Shown: positions 8,949-18,789, counted from the first letter of the stretch. The stretch: DNA of 64,000 nt from Caldanaerobius polysaccharolyticus DSM 13641 (GCF_000427425.1 NZ_KE386494.1:460545-524544); one strand, 5' to 3'. A program made the numbers and translations. The notes: generated by a model not told the origin, from the letters alone.

Positions 8949-10013
8949 TCAGCTTTGTCTAGAGAGCAGAACGATTTTATCAAAAGGAAAATGAAGATAA
9001 AAAGAACTGCTTTTTAAATTTCTTAGCTCCTGGCTTTTTTCCTTAGGCAATTCTACCTGAAATACCCACTCGCCGCACTTTACTAAAAAAGTCTCAGAGA
9101 AAATCCCTTTAATTACGTCCACAATGGCACACTCACAGGAGTTTTCCACGGGAGATGTAAAGATCTGCAGATGGTCATTTCTTATGCATACCATTACATC
9201 GCGGCTAATACATTCCTCTCTTTTGATTGCTCTTAACTGAAAAAAGTCCGTACTTATAACATAATAATACCTGGTTTCTTTTAATATTCGCGCTTTAAAA
9301 AAATTTTTATAGCCTGTTATCCTCGCTGCATTAATGCTAGTTGGGTATTCAAAAACTTCTCCTTTTTCTCCCGATTGAATCGTAGTACCTTCTGAAAAAA
9401 CTACCACTTTATCACATAATCTATAAGCTTCATCTATATTGTGAGTCACCATAAGAACGGTGCCATTAAAGTTCTGCCTGATAGCCTGAAAAAATTCCTG
9501 CTGTACCAGGTTTCTAATGTGATTGTCCAAAGCTGAAAAAGGTTCATCTAAAAGAAGCACCCGGGGTTGTGTTATTAAAGTCCTTGCCAAGGCAACCCTC
9601 TGCTGTTGGCCACCAGAAAGCTGAAATGGATAATGTTTTTCATACCCACACAATTTCATCTTTTCTATCATACTATTAACCTTTTCCTTCCTTATTTTCT
9701 TTGGCAATTTATAGAGACCAAACTCAATATTTTGCTCTACGGTCAAATGAGGAAAAAGGGCATAATTTTGAAACATATATCCGATATTTCTCTCCCTGGG
9801 AGGTACATTTACTTTTTTGCAAGAGTCAAAAACAGGTTTGCCGTCTACAACAATCTCGCCTTCATCAGGTTTTATCAATCCTGCTATACACCGAAGCGTC
9901 AAACTTTTTCCGCTCCCTGATGGTCCTAAAACGCCTACAATACCTTTATTCGCCTTTAAAACGACTGACAAACTAAAAGATCCCATGATCTTCTTTAAAA
10001 ATACTTCCAACAT
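8949..10013 (-). CDS. modC: Molybdate ABC transporter ATP-binding protein ModC
   Basis: A 354-residue ABC ATPase. Walker A GPSGSGKS is at 30-37, the Q-loop in FQNYALFPHL, the signature LSGGQQQR at about 132-139, Walker B VLLLDEP around 152-158, and the H-loop in VTHNIDEA. The C-terminal third (about 240-354) matches the regulatory MOP/TOBE extension of ModC. Its ATG directly abuts the modB stop codon, implying translational coupling. It is the last gene of the nif-mod unit and would power uptake of molybdate for the iron-molybdenum cofactor. Confidence 0.92.
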   Translation of the reverse strand: MLEVFLKKIMGSFSLSVVLKANKGIVGVLGPSGSGKSLTLRCIAGLIKPDEGEIVVDGKPVFDSCKKVNVPPRERNIGYMFQNYALFPHLTVEQNIEFGLYKLPKKIRKEKVNSMIEKMKLCGYEKHYPFQLSGGQQQRVALARTLITQPRVLLLDEPFSALDNHIRNLVQQEFFQAIRQNFNGTVLMVTHNIDEAYRLCDKVVVFSEGTTIQSGEKGEVFEYPTSINAARITGYKNFFKARILKETRYYYVISTDFFQLRAIKREECISRDVMVCIRNDHLQIFTSPVENSCECAIVDVIKGIFSETFLVKCGEWVFQVELPKEKSQELRNLKSSSFYLHFPFDKIVLLSRQS

Positions 10014-10691
10014 CTACTGTCTCCCCTTTATCGTTCTATTCTTTAAACCATTGAGCAAAAAAAGGAGAAACACTGCAGTCACTGTCATGATAATAACCAG
10101 TTTATTAGCAAGGTTTATATCTCCACCCTGTATAGCATCATAAACAGCAAGTGGCATCGTCCGCGTGTATCCAGGGATATCTCCTGATACCATAAGAGTA
10201 GTACCAAAATCCCCCAAAGCCCTTGCAAAAGCCATAATGATCGCTGTAGCAACCCCCCTCCACGCTATAGGAATAGCCACAGAGAAAAATATATTTATTT
10301 CACTTCTTCCTAACAACCTGGCCGCATCCAGTACGTCAGGATTTATTTCCGCAAAGGCCGATCTGGCATATCTGATTAGGAAAGGCACTGATACTATCAT
10401 AGAGGCGATTACCGCACCAGCAGGTGTAAAAACCAGTATTATCCCAAAATTATTTTCAAGAAATTTACCTATAAGACTCTGCCGACCTATAAAGATCAAC
10501 AAATAATACCCAAGGACAGTTGGTGGAAAAATCACCGGAAGAGTTGCAAGGGTATCAAAAGCATCGGCCAGCTGACTTTTTGACCTGCTCAAGCAATACG
10601 CTAGAGGAAGTCCCAGTATAATAGAAAAAAACGTGGCAATAGAAGCCACCTTTAATGATAAAAATAACGGGAATAGATCGATTCCTTGCAT
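10014..10691 (-). CDS. modB: Molybdate ABC transporter permease ModB
   Basis: A 225-residue integral membrane protein with five to six hydrophobic segments. The cytoplasmic EAA-type loop (DAARLLGRSEINIFFSVAIPIAWRG, about 121-145) contacts ModC. GDFGTTLMVSGDIPGYTRTMPLAVY is a typical ModB block. Length is normal for ModB. It lies 3 nt after modA and abuts modC. RBS GGGGAGGAAT precedes the ATG. Confidence 0.93.
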   Translation of the reverse strand: MQGIDLFPLFLSLKVASIATFFSIILGLPLAYCLSRSKSQLADAFDTLATLPVIFPPTVLGYYLLIFIGRQSLIGKFLENNFGIILVFTPAGAVIASMIVSVPFLIRYARSAFAEINPDVLDAARLLGRSEINIFFSVAIPIAWRGVATAIIMAFARALGDFGTTLMVSGDIPGYTRTMPLAVYDAIQGGDINLANKLVIIMTVTAVFLLFLLNGLKNRTIKGRQ

Positions 10692-10694
10692 ACT

Positions 10695-11498
10695 CTATTC
10701 CTCCCCAAACGCAAAGCCGTATTTCTTCAAAATACTTTTTCCTTCTCCACTCACTACATAACCCACAAACCTTTTCGCCAAGTCCTCCTCTTTTGCCCTT
10801 TTTATCACACCTATATATTGCTTCAAAGGTGTATAAAGGCTTTCATCTATAGGGTATAACTTAACTCTTTTACTGGCAATAGATACCGCAACTATACCTG
10901 CATCTGCATTCCCCGTTTCTACAAGGCTCAACGTATCTTCAACATTCTTTCCGTACACCAATTTGTCTTTTACTTTGTCCCATACCCCCGCTTTTTCTAG
11001 TGCTTGCTGTGCCGCAGCCCCATAAGGTGCATGTTCCGGATTTGCAATAGCAATCTTTTTTACTTCTTGATTTGTTAAATCATCCAGTTTTTCTACGCGT
11101 AAAGAGCCCTCAATCTTTGTCGCCAGGGCAATCCTACCCTGAGCATAGAGCTTCTTAGTACCATGAACCATTTTTCCTTTATCATCTAACTGGTCGATAT
11201 ATTTCAAATCAGCAGACGCAAACACGTCAAAAGGTGCACCGCTTTCAATTTGCTGCGCAAGCGTTCCAGAAGAACCTATAATCAATTGCACTTTACACCC
11301 ATTTTTTTCTTCAAACCTTTCACCAATTTCTTTAAAAGCCATGCTTAAATCCGCTGCAGCAGCAACCCTTAATACCTTATTCTCTGTAGAGGGCTGCTCT
11401 TTACTATTATCGCTTGATTCAATTGATTTGACGCTGCAACCTCCAAATACGATCAAGAAGGCCATTAAACAAATAAGGCCAATGCGTTTTATATCCAT
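10695..11498 (-). CDS. modA: Molybdate-binding lipoprotein ModA
   Basis: A 267-residue periplasmic-binding-type protein. The N-terminal signal peptide (MDIKRIGLICLMAFLIVFGGC) ends in a lipobox with the acylated Cys at residue 21. The mature part has the ModA motifs VAAAADLSMAF, IGSSGTLAQQIESGAPFDVFASAD and NPEHAPYGAAAQQAL, which hold the oxyanion. RBS AAAAGGAGC lies just before the ATG. It follows the NifX-like gene by 23 nt, placing molybdate uptake in the same transcript as nitrogenase. Confidence 0.95.
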   Translation of the reverse strand: MDIKRIGLICLMAFLIVFGGCSVKSIESSDNSKEQPSTENKVLRVAAAADLSMAFKEIGERFEEKNGCKVQLIIGSSGTLAQQIESGAPFDVFASADLKYIDQLDDKGKMVHGTKKLYAQGRIALATKIEGSLRVEKLDDLTNQEVKKIAIANPEHAPYGAAAQQALEKAGVWDKVKDKLVYGKNVEDTLSLVETGNADAGIVAVSIASKRVKLYPIDESLYTPLKQYIGVIKRAKEEDLAKRFVGYVVSGEGKSILKKYGFAFGEE

Positions 11499-11521
11499 TT
11501 AAACAGCTCCTTTTGATATCA

Positions 11522-11863
11522 TCACCTTTTAGCCACAAAATCGTTAAAAAACGCTTCAATTGCGTCTTTAATGTACCCAGGCATAACCAATGGTAAAATA
11601 CCTCTTTTCCTTAACCTATCCATCGAAGAAAAACCTATTCGGCTGACCATTACAGCATTGCAATCGCTTATAGCGCTTATTACCGTTTCCATCCGATCTT
11701 TACCATCGTCACCAAAACCACAGGCAGGTATGCAATCCCTTATCCCTACTACCTCATAATTACCGTCCTGGTAAATATCTATAATAAGAAAGTGTCTGGC
11801 ATGACCAAAATGTTCATTTACCATTTTGCCATCACTGGTAGCCACAGCTATCCTATGCACCAT
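11522..11863 (-). CDS. NifX/NifB-C-terminal-like FeMo-cofactor binding protein
   Basis: A 113-residue protein made almost entirely of the dinitrogenase iron-molybdenum cofactor domain (PF02579 type): IAVATSDGKMVNEHFGHARHF at the start, then DCIPACGFGDDGKDRM and CNAVMVSRIGFSSMDRLRKRGI. Start 11863 is chosen because AAGGGGG precedes it at proper spacing; a longer frame begins inside nifB. In many organisms this domain is the C-terminus of NifB. Here nifB stops before it and this separate gene follows at once, so it probably carries the NifB-cofactor or FeMo-co precursor. It could be named nifX, but the family is broad. Confidence 0.8.
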   Translation of the reverse strand: MVHRIAVATSDGKMVNEHFGHARHFLIIDIYQDGNYEVVGIRDCIPACGFGDDGKDRMETVISAISDCNAVMVSRIGFSSMDRLRKRGILPLVMPGYIKDAIEAFFNDFVAKR

Positions 11864-11876
11864 AGATTTCCCCCTT

Positions 11877-12674
11877 TTATTCAAGAAGACCTGACGCGTC
11901 AGCCCTGCATTGACGGCAATGGTACATTTGCTGAATGATAGACGAGCTCTCTTTCCTCATTTTGTCCAGTTGTTGACAATCCGGAGGCAAAATATTAGAA
12001 AAATCCCCCTGGGGAATAAGAGGCATTATATTCATTAATACCACCCCTAATTTTTTAACTGTTTTTGCTATATCGTGAACGTGATCTGTATTTACGCCGG
12101 GTATAGCAACGGTATTTATTTTAACTAAAAGTCCGTTATCTACCGCCGCTTTTATTCCCTCTAACTGCTTTTCTATCAGCAATTGAGCAGCTTGGTAACC
12201 GCGATACGTCTTGCCCTCGTACGCAACGTATTCGTATATCTTTTCTCCTATATAAGGATCTACAGCATTAATGGTTACTGTCAGGGTGCTAACGCCACAA
12301 TCCACTAAATTATAAATAGTATCGTATAGCAGCAAACCGTTGGTACTTAAACATAATATCATATCAGGAAACTCTTTTTTTATCAAGCGCAACATTTCAA
12401 AGGTTTCATAGTTATACAGCGGGTCCCCCGGACCTGCAATTCCCGTCACCGATATCCTCGGTTCTCTTTTTAATACATCAGACAAATAAGCCAATGCCTC
12501 ATCGGGCGACATAACCTTCGCCGCGAGACCAGGGCGATTTTCGTTAGCACAATGAGTTTTCCTATCGCAATACTTACATTTTATATTACAGCGTGGAGCC
12601 ACAGGAAGATGAACCCTACCATGGGTTTTTACTGTTCCCGGGTTAAAACACGGATGTCCAAAATCTCTATTCAT
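11877..12674 (-). CDS. nifB: NifB, radical SAM FeMo-cofactor synthase (short form)
   Basis: About 265 residues from the ATG at 12674 (a GTG 12 nt earlier is possible). HPCFNPGTVKTHGRVHLPVAP leads into the radical-SAM motif CNIKCKYC (Cys29, 33, 36), then NENRPG and the SAM-binding GPGDPLYN. NifB fuses two [4Fe-4S] clusters with a carbide to make NifB-co. The protein ends after the radical-SAM barrel with a Cys pair (YHCRQCRADASGLLE) and lacks the C-terminal NifX-like domain of long NifB proteins. That domain is encoded by the next gene. It starts 16 nt after nifN ends. Confidence 0.95.
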   Translation of the reverse strand: MNRDFGHPCFNPGTVKTHGRVHLPVAPRCNIKCKYCDRKTHCANENRPGLAAKVMSPDEALAYLSDVLKREPRISVTGIAGPGDPLYNYETFEMLRLIKKEFPDMILCLSTNGLLLYDTIYNLVDCGVSTLTVTINAVDPYIGEKIYEYVAYEGKTYRGYQAAQLLIEKQLEGIKAAVDNGLLVKINTVAIPGVNTDHVHDIAKTVKKLGVVLMNIMPLIPQGDFSNILPPDCQQLDKMRKESSSIIQQMYHCRQCRADASGLLE

Positions 12675-12689
12675 ACTACCACCCACCTT

Positions 12690-14081
12690 TCAAGCAGTGT
12701 AAAATTGTTTGTAAAGAGATTCTCTGTAATTCCTGTGTTTGCGCTCCAGAAGAGTATTGGTTATCCTATCCAGAAACATCATCGTACCCCTATACCCTAC
12801 CGACAGTATTCTTTGACCGCCTACCCTATCGTGAATGGGATAACCGTATCTTACCAGAGGTATTCCCTCGCGCTCGGTCAGATACCTGCCGTCGGAATGC
12901 CCTATTGCTATATTAACTCCCATTTCCCTGCATTTTTGCCTTATGGTAGTAAAATCTGTTTCACTTAAAATAGTTACATCATAAGGCGATTCATAAAGAA
13001 TATTTTTTAAGAGATTAAGCAATACGTTATTTTTACTACCCGTAGCAACCACTGCTGGATATACACCATTTTCCATGCACAACTTTGAAACGGCGTACAC
13101 GTTTTCAGGCTCTCCTATAATAGCGCAGCGCCCCTCGGAATTATACTTATGGGAATCTATCATGCAATCTATGAGTCTTCCTCTCTCTTTTTTTAAATCC
13201 TCTGGAATTTCATTCCCTGTAATCATTTTTAATGTATTTAAAAATAAATCTGTATTATCTATTCCTATAGGAATAGGAATATTATACAGAGGTATGCCAA
13301 AATCCTTCTGCAGATACTTGCCAGGAGATATTTTGTCATCTACGGTTACACCCATTTGTACGGTAGCTACACTTTCAGTCATAGAACATATATCCAGAAT
13401 TTTAGTACCGCCATCAGGTATTTTTTTATAAGGTCTACTAAAAGGGCTATCAAGGGTATCAGAATAGTCGGGAAAAAGTATATAATCAGCACCCATAGTA
13501 TCCAATAATCTCTTTATTTCCCTTATATCAGCAGGACTTATATGGGGTATAATTACGTTTATTCTAGGTTTTTCAGGCTTTTTCCTGTACTTTAAAGCAC
13601 TACCCTGCTTTATCATTTCCTCGATAATTCGCCTTGCCGTCATAAAATAGCCTTCACTGTGGGTTCCACCATACCCTGGAGTAGGAACCGTAATTATAAA
13701 TACATCATCCAATCCCCTCTCTTCACGGTACGAAGATACAATCCTATCTATGTCTTCACCTATAGTTTCAGTAAGGCAAGTAGTAAGTACGCCAATCACC
13801 GTAGGTACGTATACCTTCATCACGTTATCCAGCGCTTTTTTTAAATTCTTTTCACCGCCATATATGGTTTCTTTTTCGTTTAACGACGATGAGGCCACAT
13901 CGACAGGTTCATTGAAATGCTCAGAAATATGCCGTCGCATGTAAGTGCAGCAGCCCTGGGAGCCGTGGATTATAACCATGGATTTCTCTACGCCTTTAAA
14001 AGGTATAATCCCTCCCATGGGCATACACATGTTACAGGGATTTTCGTTTAATTGCCTGGCATAAGTATATTCACTGATCAC
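12690..14081 (-). CDS. nifN: NifN, FeMo-cofactor scaffold beta subunit
   Basis: A 463-residue paralogue of NifK. It has NPCNMCMPMGG, HGSQGCCTYMRRHISEHFNEP, GGEKNLKKAL and TTCLTETIGEDI, matching P-cluster-side motifs of the NifK/NifN family. The order nifE-nifN-nifB and a closer fit to NifN than to the NifK at 15463 give the assignment. With NifE it forms the scaffold on which NifB-co matures to FeMo-co. The start is GTG at 14081 with GGAGGAGG upstream. Confidence 0.9.
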   Translation of the reverse strand: MISEYTYARQLNENPCNMCMPMGGIIPFKGVEKSMVIIHGSQGCCTYMRRHISEHFNEPVDVASSSLNEKETIYGGEKNLKKALDNVMKVYVPTVIGVLTTCLTETIGEDIDRIVSSYREERGLDDVFIITVPTPGYGGTHSEGYFMTARRIIEEMIKQGSALKYRKKPEKPRINVIIPHISPADIREIKRLLDTMGADYILFPDYSDTLDSPFSRPYKKIPDGGTKILDICSMTESVATVQMGVTVDDKISPGKYLQKDFGIPLYNIPIPIGIDNTDLFLNTLKMITGNEIPEDLKKERGRLIDCMIDSHKYNSEGRCAIIGEPENVYAVSKLCMENGVYPAVVATGSKNNVLLNLLKNILYESPYDVTILSETDFTTIRQKCREMGVNIAIGHSDGRYLTEREGIPLVRYGYPIHDRVGGQRILSVGYRGTMMFLDRITNTLLERKHRNYRESLYKQFYTA

Positions 14082-14101
14082 AATATTATCCTCCTCCCGC
14101 C

Positions 14102-15451
14102 TTACAATTTAGTGTGTTTCCACACCGGCGAACACACCGTGGAATAAACCTCTTTGGCAAAATTAACCGCACCTACATACCCACTCAAGGGGTGTTTTCT
14201 ATCGTGGTTGTGATCTACAAAGGCGATACCTAATTTATAAGCCAGAGGCCTTTCTTTTACGCCGCCCACTAGCACATCAGCCCCTTTTTTCAGTATAAAT
14301 TTCTCTAACTCATCAGGGGTGGCGTCGTCAACTATTATCGTGCCTTCATCTGCTATCTCACTTATGACCTCGTATTCCTCTTTTCGGCCGGTCTGGGTTC
14401 CAACCATCACCACATTCATGCCCAGTTCCCTGAATTGTTTGATCAAAGAAATAGCTTTAAACCCACCGCCCACATAAATAGCAGCTCTTTTTCCTTTAAG
14501 CCTTTCCCTGTAGAAGCCTATCGTGCCAGCTATCTTTGATGTTTCTTCTCTTATCAATGCCTCCGCTTTCTCTATTGCATCACCGCCCCATATCCTAGCA
14601 ATAGCCCTTAATGATTCAGACGTGTCTTCTATTCCCAAAAAAGAAACTTTAATAAAAGGTATGCCGTACAATTCCTTCATGCGCTGGGCCAAATATACCA
14701 TAGAGCCGGTGCACTGAACAATGTTTAGAGAAGCATAAGGGGATTTCAACAGGCTATCACATGTAGAATCACCGGTAAATACCGTATTTACATTAATTCC
14801 TATTCTTTTTAAGTAGCTCTTAATTATCCACGCCTCTGCAGCCAGGTTAAAATCTCCTAGATAATTTATACTCCTTTCCTTTTTGACCTGATTCTTATTT
14901 TCAGGCTCAATTAACCTAAGAAGGGCATCACAGGCAGCTCTGTATCCCATAGCCTTATTGCCTGAAAAACCACTAGACTGCACAGGTATGACTTTGATGC
15001 CGTATTTCTTTGAAGCCGCTTTACATACAGCCTCTACGTCATCTCCTATTACCCCCACGATACACGTGCAGTAGACAAATATGAGCTTTGGATTATACCT
15101 CTCAACCAATTCATCGATGGCGAGAGAAAGTTTTTTCTCGCCACCGAATATGACATCGTGCTCCTTTAAATCCGTAGAGAAACTAAAACGATACAGCTCA
15201 CTACCGCTGCTTAAACTTCCCCTTATGTCCCAGGTATAGCTGGCACACCCTATGGGTCCGTGTATAAGGTGTATGGCATCGGTAATGGGATTTAAGACGA
15301 CCCTGGCTCCTGTAAAAACACACGCTCTCTGGCTTACACTGCCGGCAACGCTGTAGGTGTCACACTTTATGGCGCTCTTACGCCTGCCCTTTTTAGTTAT
15401 AAATTCTCTCCTTTCCACTATCGGTATTTCTTCAATATTCAATGCATCCAT
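14102..15451 (-). CDS. nifE: NifE, FeMo-cofactor scaffold alpha subunit
   Basis: About 449 residues from ATG 15451 (AGGAG 7 nt upstream; a GTG three codons earlier is less well placed). VSQRACVFTGARVVLNPITDAIHLIHGPIGCASYTWDIRG is the NifE counterpart of the NifD P-cluster region. IFGGEKKL, YCTCIVGVIGDD and GFSGNKAMGYRAAC follow. Together with NifN it makes the E2N2 scaffold. nifK ends 11 nt upstream and nifN starts 20 nt downstream, all in one operon. Confidence 0.93.
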   Translation of the reverse strand: MDALNIEEIPIVERREFITKKGRRKSAIKCDTYSVAGSVSQRACVFTGARVVLNPITDAIHLIHGPIGCASYTWDIRGSLSSGSELYRFSFSTDLKEHDVIFGGEKKLSLAIDELVERYNPKLIFVYCTCIVGVIGDDVEAVCKAASKKYGIKVIPVQSSGFSGNKAMGYRAACDALLRLIEPENKNQVKKERSINYLGDFNLAAEAWIIKSYLKRIGINVNTVFTGDSTCDSLLKSPYASLNIVQCTGSMVYLAQRMKELYGIPFIKVSFLGIEDTSESLRAIARIWGGDAIEKAEALIREETSKIAGTIGFYRERLKGKRAAIYVGGGFKAISLIKQFRELGMNVVMVGTQTGRKEEYEVISEIADEGTIIVDDATPDELEKFILKKGADVLVGGVKERPLAYKLGIAFVDHNHDRKHPLSGYVGAVNFAKEVYSTVCSPVWKHTKL

Positions 15452-15462
15452 ATACTTCACTC

Positions 15463-16821
15463 CTATAATATCAGCTCAAAGTAACTGTCATAGGCGTCTC
15501 TATCCACTCTATCAAGCAACGTATTTCCTATCCTTTCTACTAACCTGGCCGCTCCCATATATCCTACTATCGGGAAAAAGTGAAGATTAGCTCTATCAAA
15601 TATGGGAAATCCTATCCTTATAAAGGGTATATCCTCTGCTCTGGCAATATATTTCCCGTAAGTATTTCCCATCAGAAGATCCACTGGTCTATTCTTTATT
15701 TTCTGATGTAACAAGAACAGATCTCCTATAATAGCCTCGCAATCCGGAGCTATTTTATTTACTTCAGATATAAATTGTTTATCAGGGGTCCCTGTAAGGG
15801 CAAATACAGGTTCCATTCCCATGTCCGCCAACAGCCCCACAATCCCTACTACCACATCGGGATCTCCAAAGACCGCAACTTTTTTACCGTGGAAGTGGGG
15901 ATGGGCATCTGTCATCATGTCCACAAGTCGCCCTCTCTCGTCCTCTAGCTCCTGAGGTATCGGAACTCCCATTAAATCACTCACAGTCATAACAAATTTG
16001 TCAGTATTGGTAATTCCAATAGGAGTAGGACCTATTACCGCAGGAACACCAAAGCGGCTTTTTAAAACCATAGCACCCGATCCTCCAGCACACCTACCCA
16101 AAGCGATGGTAGCAACTGAATTAGCAATGTCTTCTAAATCAGGTATAGTAGTGCCCCCTGGAGGATAAATGCCACCTGAACCGGGTTTTAATGGGGCGTC
16201 AAAGACGTCGGTGGTGTCAGGAAATACGATATAACTGACTCCCATCATATTTAAAATTCTCTTTATTTCCCTAATGTCGCCGGGTTCTATAAATCCCGGT
16301 ATTATATTCAACTTACCATTTGGCGTTCTTTTCTTAGGAAAAGTCTCTGCAATAGACTTTACCACGTTATCGTAACCGGTTATATGTGAACCTACATAGC
16401 TGGGCGTATTGGATATTATGACCTTTATCTTGGGATCAAAGAATTCTTCTCCTTTGATTTCTTCCATAAAGCTGTAAACATCATCACCTATGGTTTCTGC
16501 CGAACAGGTGGTACTTATAGCTATTACATCAGGATGATAAAGTTTTATTACATTTTCTACAGCTTCTCTCAAGTTTTCTCTACCACCAAACACAACTGAA
16601 TCCTCAGTAAAAGAACTGGTAGCTGCTATAGAAGGCTCACGGTAATGCCTGGCTAATGCCATGCGTAAGTAAGATGAACAACCTTGAGAGCCGTGGGTCA
16701 GCGGCATACAATTGTGTATACCTTTTGCTGCCAAAACGGCCCCAATAGGCTGGCATATCTTAGCAGGATTTATGGTCAGTGCTTTCCTCTCTACAATCTC
16801 CTTAGGCGTATAATCAAGCAT
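15463..16821 (-). CDS. nifK: Nitrogenase MoFe protein beta chain NifK
   Basis: 452 residues, the short form without the N-terminal extension of Azotobacter-type NifK, as in clostridia. P-cluster ligands are Cys23 (PAKICQPIGA), Cys48 (HGSQGCSSYLR) and Cys106 (STTCSAETIGDD). TPSYVGSHITGYDN carries the Ser that can also ligate the cluster. It forms the alpha2-beta2 dinitrogenase with NifD. The ATG overlaps the end of nifD by 8 nt and has AAGGAGG upstream, so the two are translationally coupled. Confidence 0.97.
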   Translation of the reverse strand: MLDYTPKEIVERKALTINPAKICQPIGAVLAAKGIHNCMPLTHGSQGCSSYLRMALARHYREPSIAATSSFTEDSVVFGGRENLREAVENVIKLYHPDVIAISTTCSAETIGDDVYSFMEEIKGEEFFDPKIKVIISNTPSYVGSHITGYDNVVKSIAETFPKKRTPNGKLNIIPGFIEPGDIREIKRILNMMGVSYIVFPDTTDVFDAPLKPGSGGIYPPGGTTIPDLEDIANSVATIALGRCAGGSGAMVLKSRFGVPAVIGPTPIGITNTDKFVMTVSDLMGVPIPQELEDERGRLVDMMTDAHPHFHGKKVAVFGDPDVVVGIVGLLADMGMEPVFALTGTPDKQFISEVNKIAPDCEAIIGDLFLLHQKIKNRPVDLLMGNTYGKYIARAEDIPFIRIGFPIFDRANLHFFPIVGYMGAARLVERIGNTLLDRVDRDAYDSYFELIL

Positions 16822-18433
16822 TTTTTTCCTCCTTCCATGGTGGCGTAATAAAACTCCATGTAGGGCTGTTAACTGCCATGTCTACATCGCGGGCAAATTT
16901 TATAAAGCCATTAAAACCTGTATAAGGACCGCTGTAATCATAGGAATGCATCTGACGAGAAGGAATATGCATTTTTTGAAAAACATACTTGTCTTTTATC
17001 CCTGAACAGAAAAGATCTATTCCCAGTTCTTTGACCAGATATTCGCACTCGAAGTGATTATAATCGTCTACCATTATTTCCCCATCTTTCATATGGGGTC
17101 TCAATCCTTCGTAATCCATCAAACGAGGTATTTCTTCTTTCTTCATCTGAATGTACTCATCGTCGTAAGCCGAAACCACATTAGGATCTCTTTCGTAATG
17201 GATGTCCTCCAGTATCTTTGAACGGCCTGTGTGCACTATCTCAGGTATTATCTTTCTTCCCTCGTAGTCATCTCTATGAGCAAACTCGTAACCTGCCACC
17301 ACTACTTCCATACCCAATCGTTCAAACATGTTTTTAAAGTGATGGGTCCTGGAACCGCCGACTAAAAGCATTACTCTTTTACCCTGCAGCCTTTCCCTGT
17401 AATAATCTATGATAGGTATAATTCGCTCCAGTTCCCTGGCTATAACCTCCTCTGTCCTCCTTTTAAGTCCAGGATCATCAAAGAAATTGGCTATATCCCT
17501 GAGACTTTGTATAAGGTCGTCTATGCCTATATAGTTTACTTTCATCCACGGTACACCAAATTTTTCTTCCATCATCCTGTTGGTGTAATTTATAGATCTA
17601 TGACATAGAAGAATACTTAACTTGGCCCTATGGGATTTAGCAATATCGTGAAAAGAAGCATCACCAGTAAAAGAGCTTACTATACGGTATCCAATGTCTT
17701 CCAGAAGCCTCTTTATCTCCCAGTAATCTCCGCCTATATTGTATTCGCCGAATACATTGATATCAAAGGGCCCGGGATTTTCCAACTCCTCCGTACCTAT
17801 AAGGTGCTCCATAAGCGCATTAGAAGCAAGATGGTGTCCTGCCGATTGGCTTACGCCCCTATAACCTTCGCATCTCACAGGTATAACCTTTATACCCAGG
17901 TCCTGCTCAACTTTTTTAGCCACCATTTCAATATCATCGCCTATCAAACCTACAGGGCATGTAGCGTATATTCCTACACATTCGGGCTTAAATATAGCGT
18001 AAGCTTCTCGTATAGCCTGAGCTAATTTTTTTTCGCCCCCAAAAACTATATCCGTTTCCTGCATATCCGTTGTAAGGCAATAATTTATAAAGTTTTTTTG
18101 CCCTTCTTCAGCTTTAGCTAGATTGCGCCTTGTCAACCACGTATAATAGGCACAACCTACAGGACCGTGGGTTATGTGAAGCACGTCTTTTACAGGGCCA
18201 AACACAACCCCTTTACAGCCTGCATAAGCGCAACCGCGATTGGTTAAAACGCCAGGAATCGCCCTATCGTTGGCCTCGATTCTCTGTTTTTCCTTACTCT
18301 GATCAATTACTACTACGTGCCTTTTTCTAACTTCCTTTGTCTTATTAGGAAACTTGGTAAACATCTGGTCCACAATTTTCTGGCACTCTTCAATGCTCAC
18401 CCGTTTCTTTGCCGTCGTATTAAAAGACATCAT
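16814..18433 (-). CDS. nifD: Nitrogenase MoFe protein alpha chain NifD
   Basis: 539 residues. P-cluster cysteines are 68 (RGCAYAG), 94 (GPVGC) and 159 (ATCPVGLIGDD). FeMo-co ligands are Cys277 (ILLCHRSINY) and His496 (RQMHSYDYSGPY). Active-site Gln196 and His200 lie in GVSQSAGHH. Compared with Azotobacter NifD there is an extra segment of about 50 residues near 395-455 (ending in HMKDGEIMVDDYNHFE), a hallmark of Clostridium pasteurianum-type NifD, which explains the length. The ligand set indicates the molybdenum enzyme rather than the vanadium or iron-only forms. No nifV, nifU or nifS is in the window. It overlaps nifI2 and nifK. Confidence 0.97.
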   Translation of the reverse strand: MMSFNTTAKKRVSIEECQKIVDQMFTKFPNKTKEVRKRHVVVIDQSKEKQRIEANDRAIPGVLTNRGCAYAGCKGVVFGPVKDVLHITHGPVGCAYYTWLTRRNLAKAEEGQKNFINYCLTTDMQETDIVFGGEKKLAQAIREAYAIFKPECVGIYATCPVGLIGDDIEMVAKKVEQDLGIKVIPVRCEGYRGVSQSAGHHLASNALMEHLIGTEELENPGPFDINVFGEYNIGGDYWEIKRLLEDIGYRIVSSFTGDASFHDIAKSHRAKLSILLCHRSINYTNRMMEEKFGVPWMKVNYIGIDDLIQSLRDIANFFDDPGLKRRTEEVIARELERIIPIIDYYRERLQGKRVMLLVGGSRTHHFKNMFERLGMEVVVAGYEFAHRDDYEGRKIIPEIVHTGRSKILEDIHYERDPNVVSAYDDEYIQMKKEEIPRLMDYEGLRPHMKDGEIMVDDYNHFECEYLVKELGIDLFCSGIKDKYVFQKMHIPSRQMHSYDYSGPYTGFNGFIKFARDVDMAVNSPTWSFITPPWKEEKNA

Positions 18434-18789
18434 AGTGCCTCCTTTCCTCGTTCTGCTGTTCTGATCCTTACGGCATCATCTATAGGACATACAAATATCT
18501 TGCCGTCTCCTATATTACCCGTCCTGTTTATCCTCATAAGCACAGCTACCACCGCTGGTACAAATTCATCCTCTACCACTATGGAGATCATCCGCTTGGG
18601 GATAAACTTCATTTTTTTGTCTTTAATCTCTTCTTCGGTATACTGAGGAGGATATGGAATCTGCAGGCCCTTTTGCTTGCCCCGTCCAAGTACTCTGTAT
18701 GCCACAAACGACGGAAATCCTGTGGCAGCAAGGGCCTCTTTTGTATCTTCCATCTTGTTCATCCTTATGATAGCGATAATTTCTTTCAT
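18430..18789 (-). CDS. nifI2: NifI2, nitrogenase PII-like regulator
   Basis: A 119-residue PII-family protein: KEIIAIIRMNKMEDTKEALAATGFPSF, VLGRGKQKG, then a longer T-loop region than GlnB (PYPPQYTEEEIKDKKMKF) and the C-terminal TGNIGDGKIFVCPIDDAVRIRT. NifI1 and NifI2 encoded between nifH and nifD are known from methanogens and clostridia, where their complex binds and inhibits dinitrogenase when 2-oxoglutarate is low. The gene begins right at the nifI1 stop and overlaps nifD by 4 nt. Confidence 0.95.
   Translation of the reverse strand: MKEIIAIIRMNKMEDTKEALAATGFPSFVAYRVLGRGKQKGLQIPYPPQYTEEEIKDKKMKFIPKRMISIVVEDEFVPAVVAVLMRINRTGNIGDGKIFVCPIDDAVRIRTAERGKEAL

Noticed and set aside
16814-18433. 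Alternative vanadium or iron-only nitrogenase
   Set aside because: NifD has the Mo-type ligand set and the clostridial insertion, nifE/nifN/nifB and modABC accompany it, and no vnfG/anfG delta subunit gene is present.
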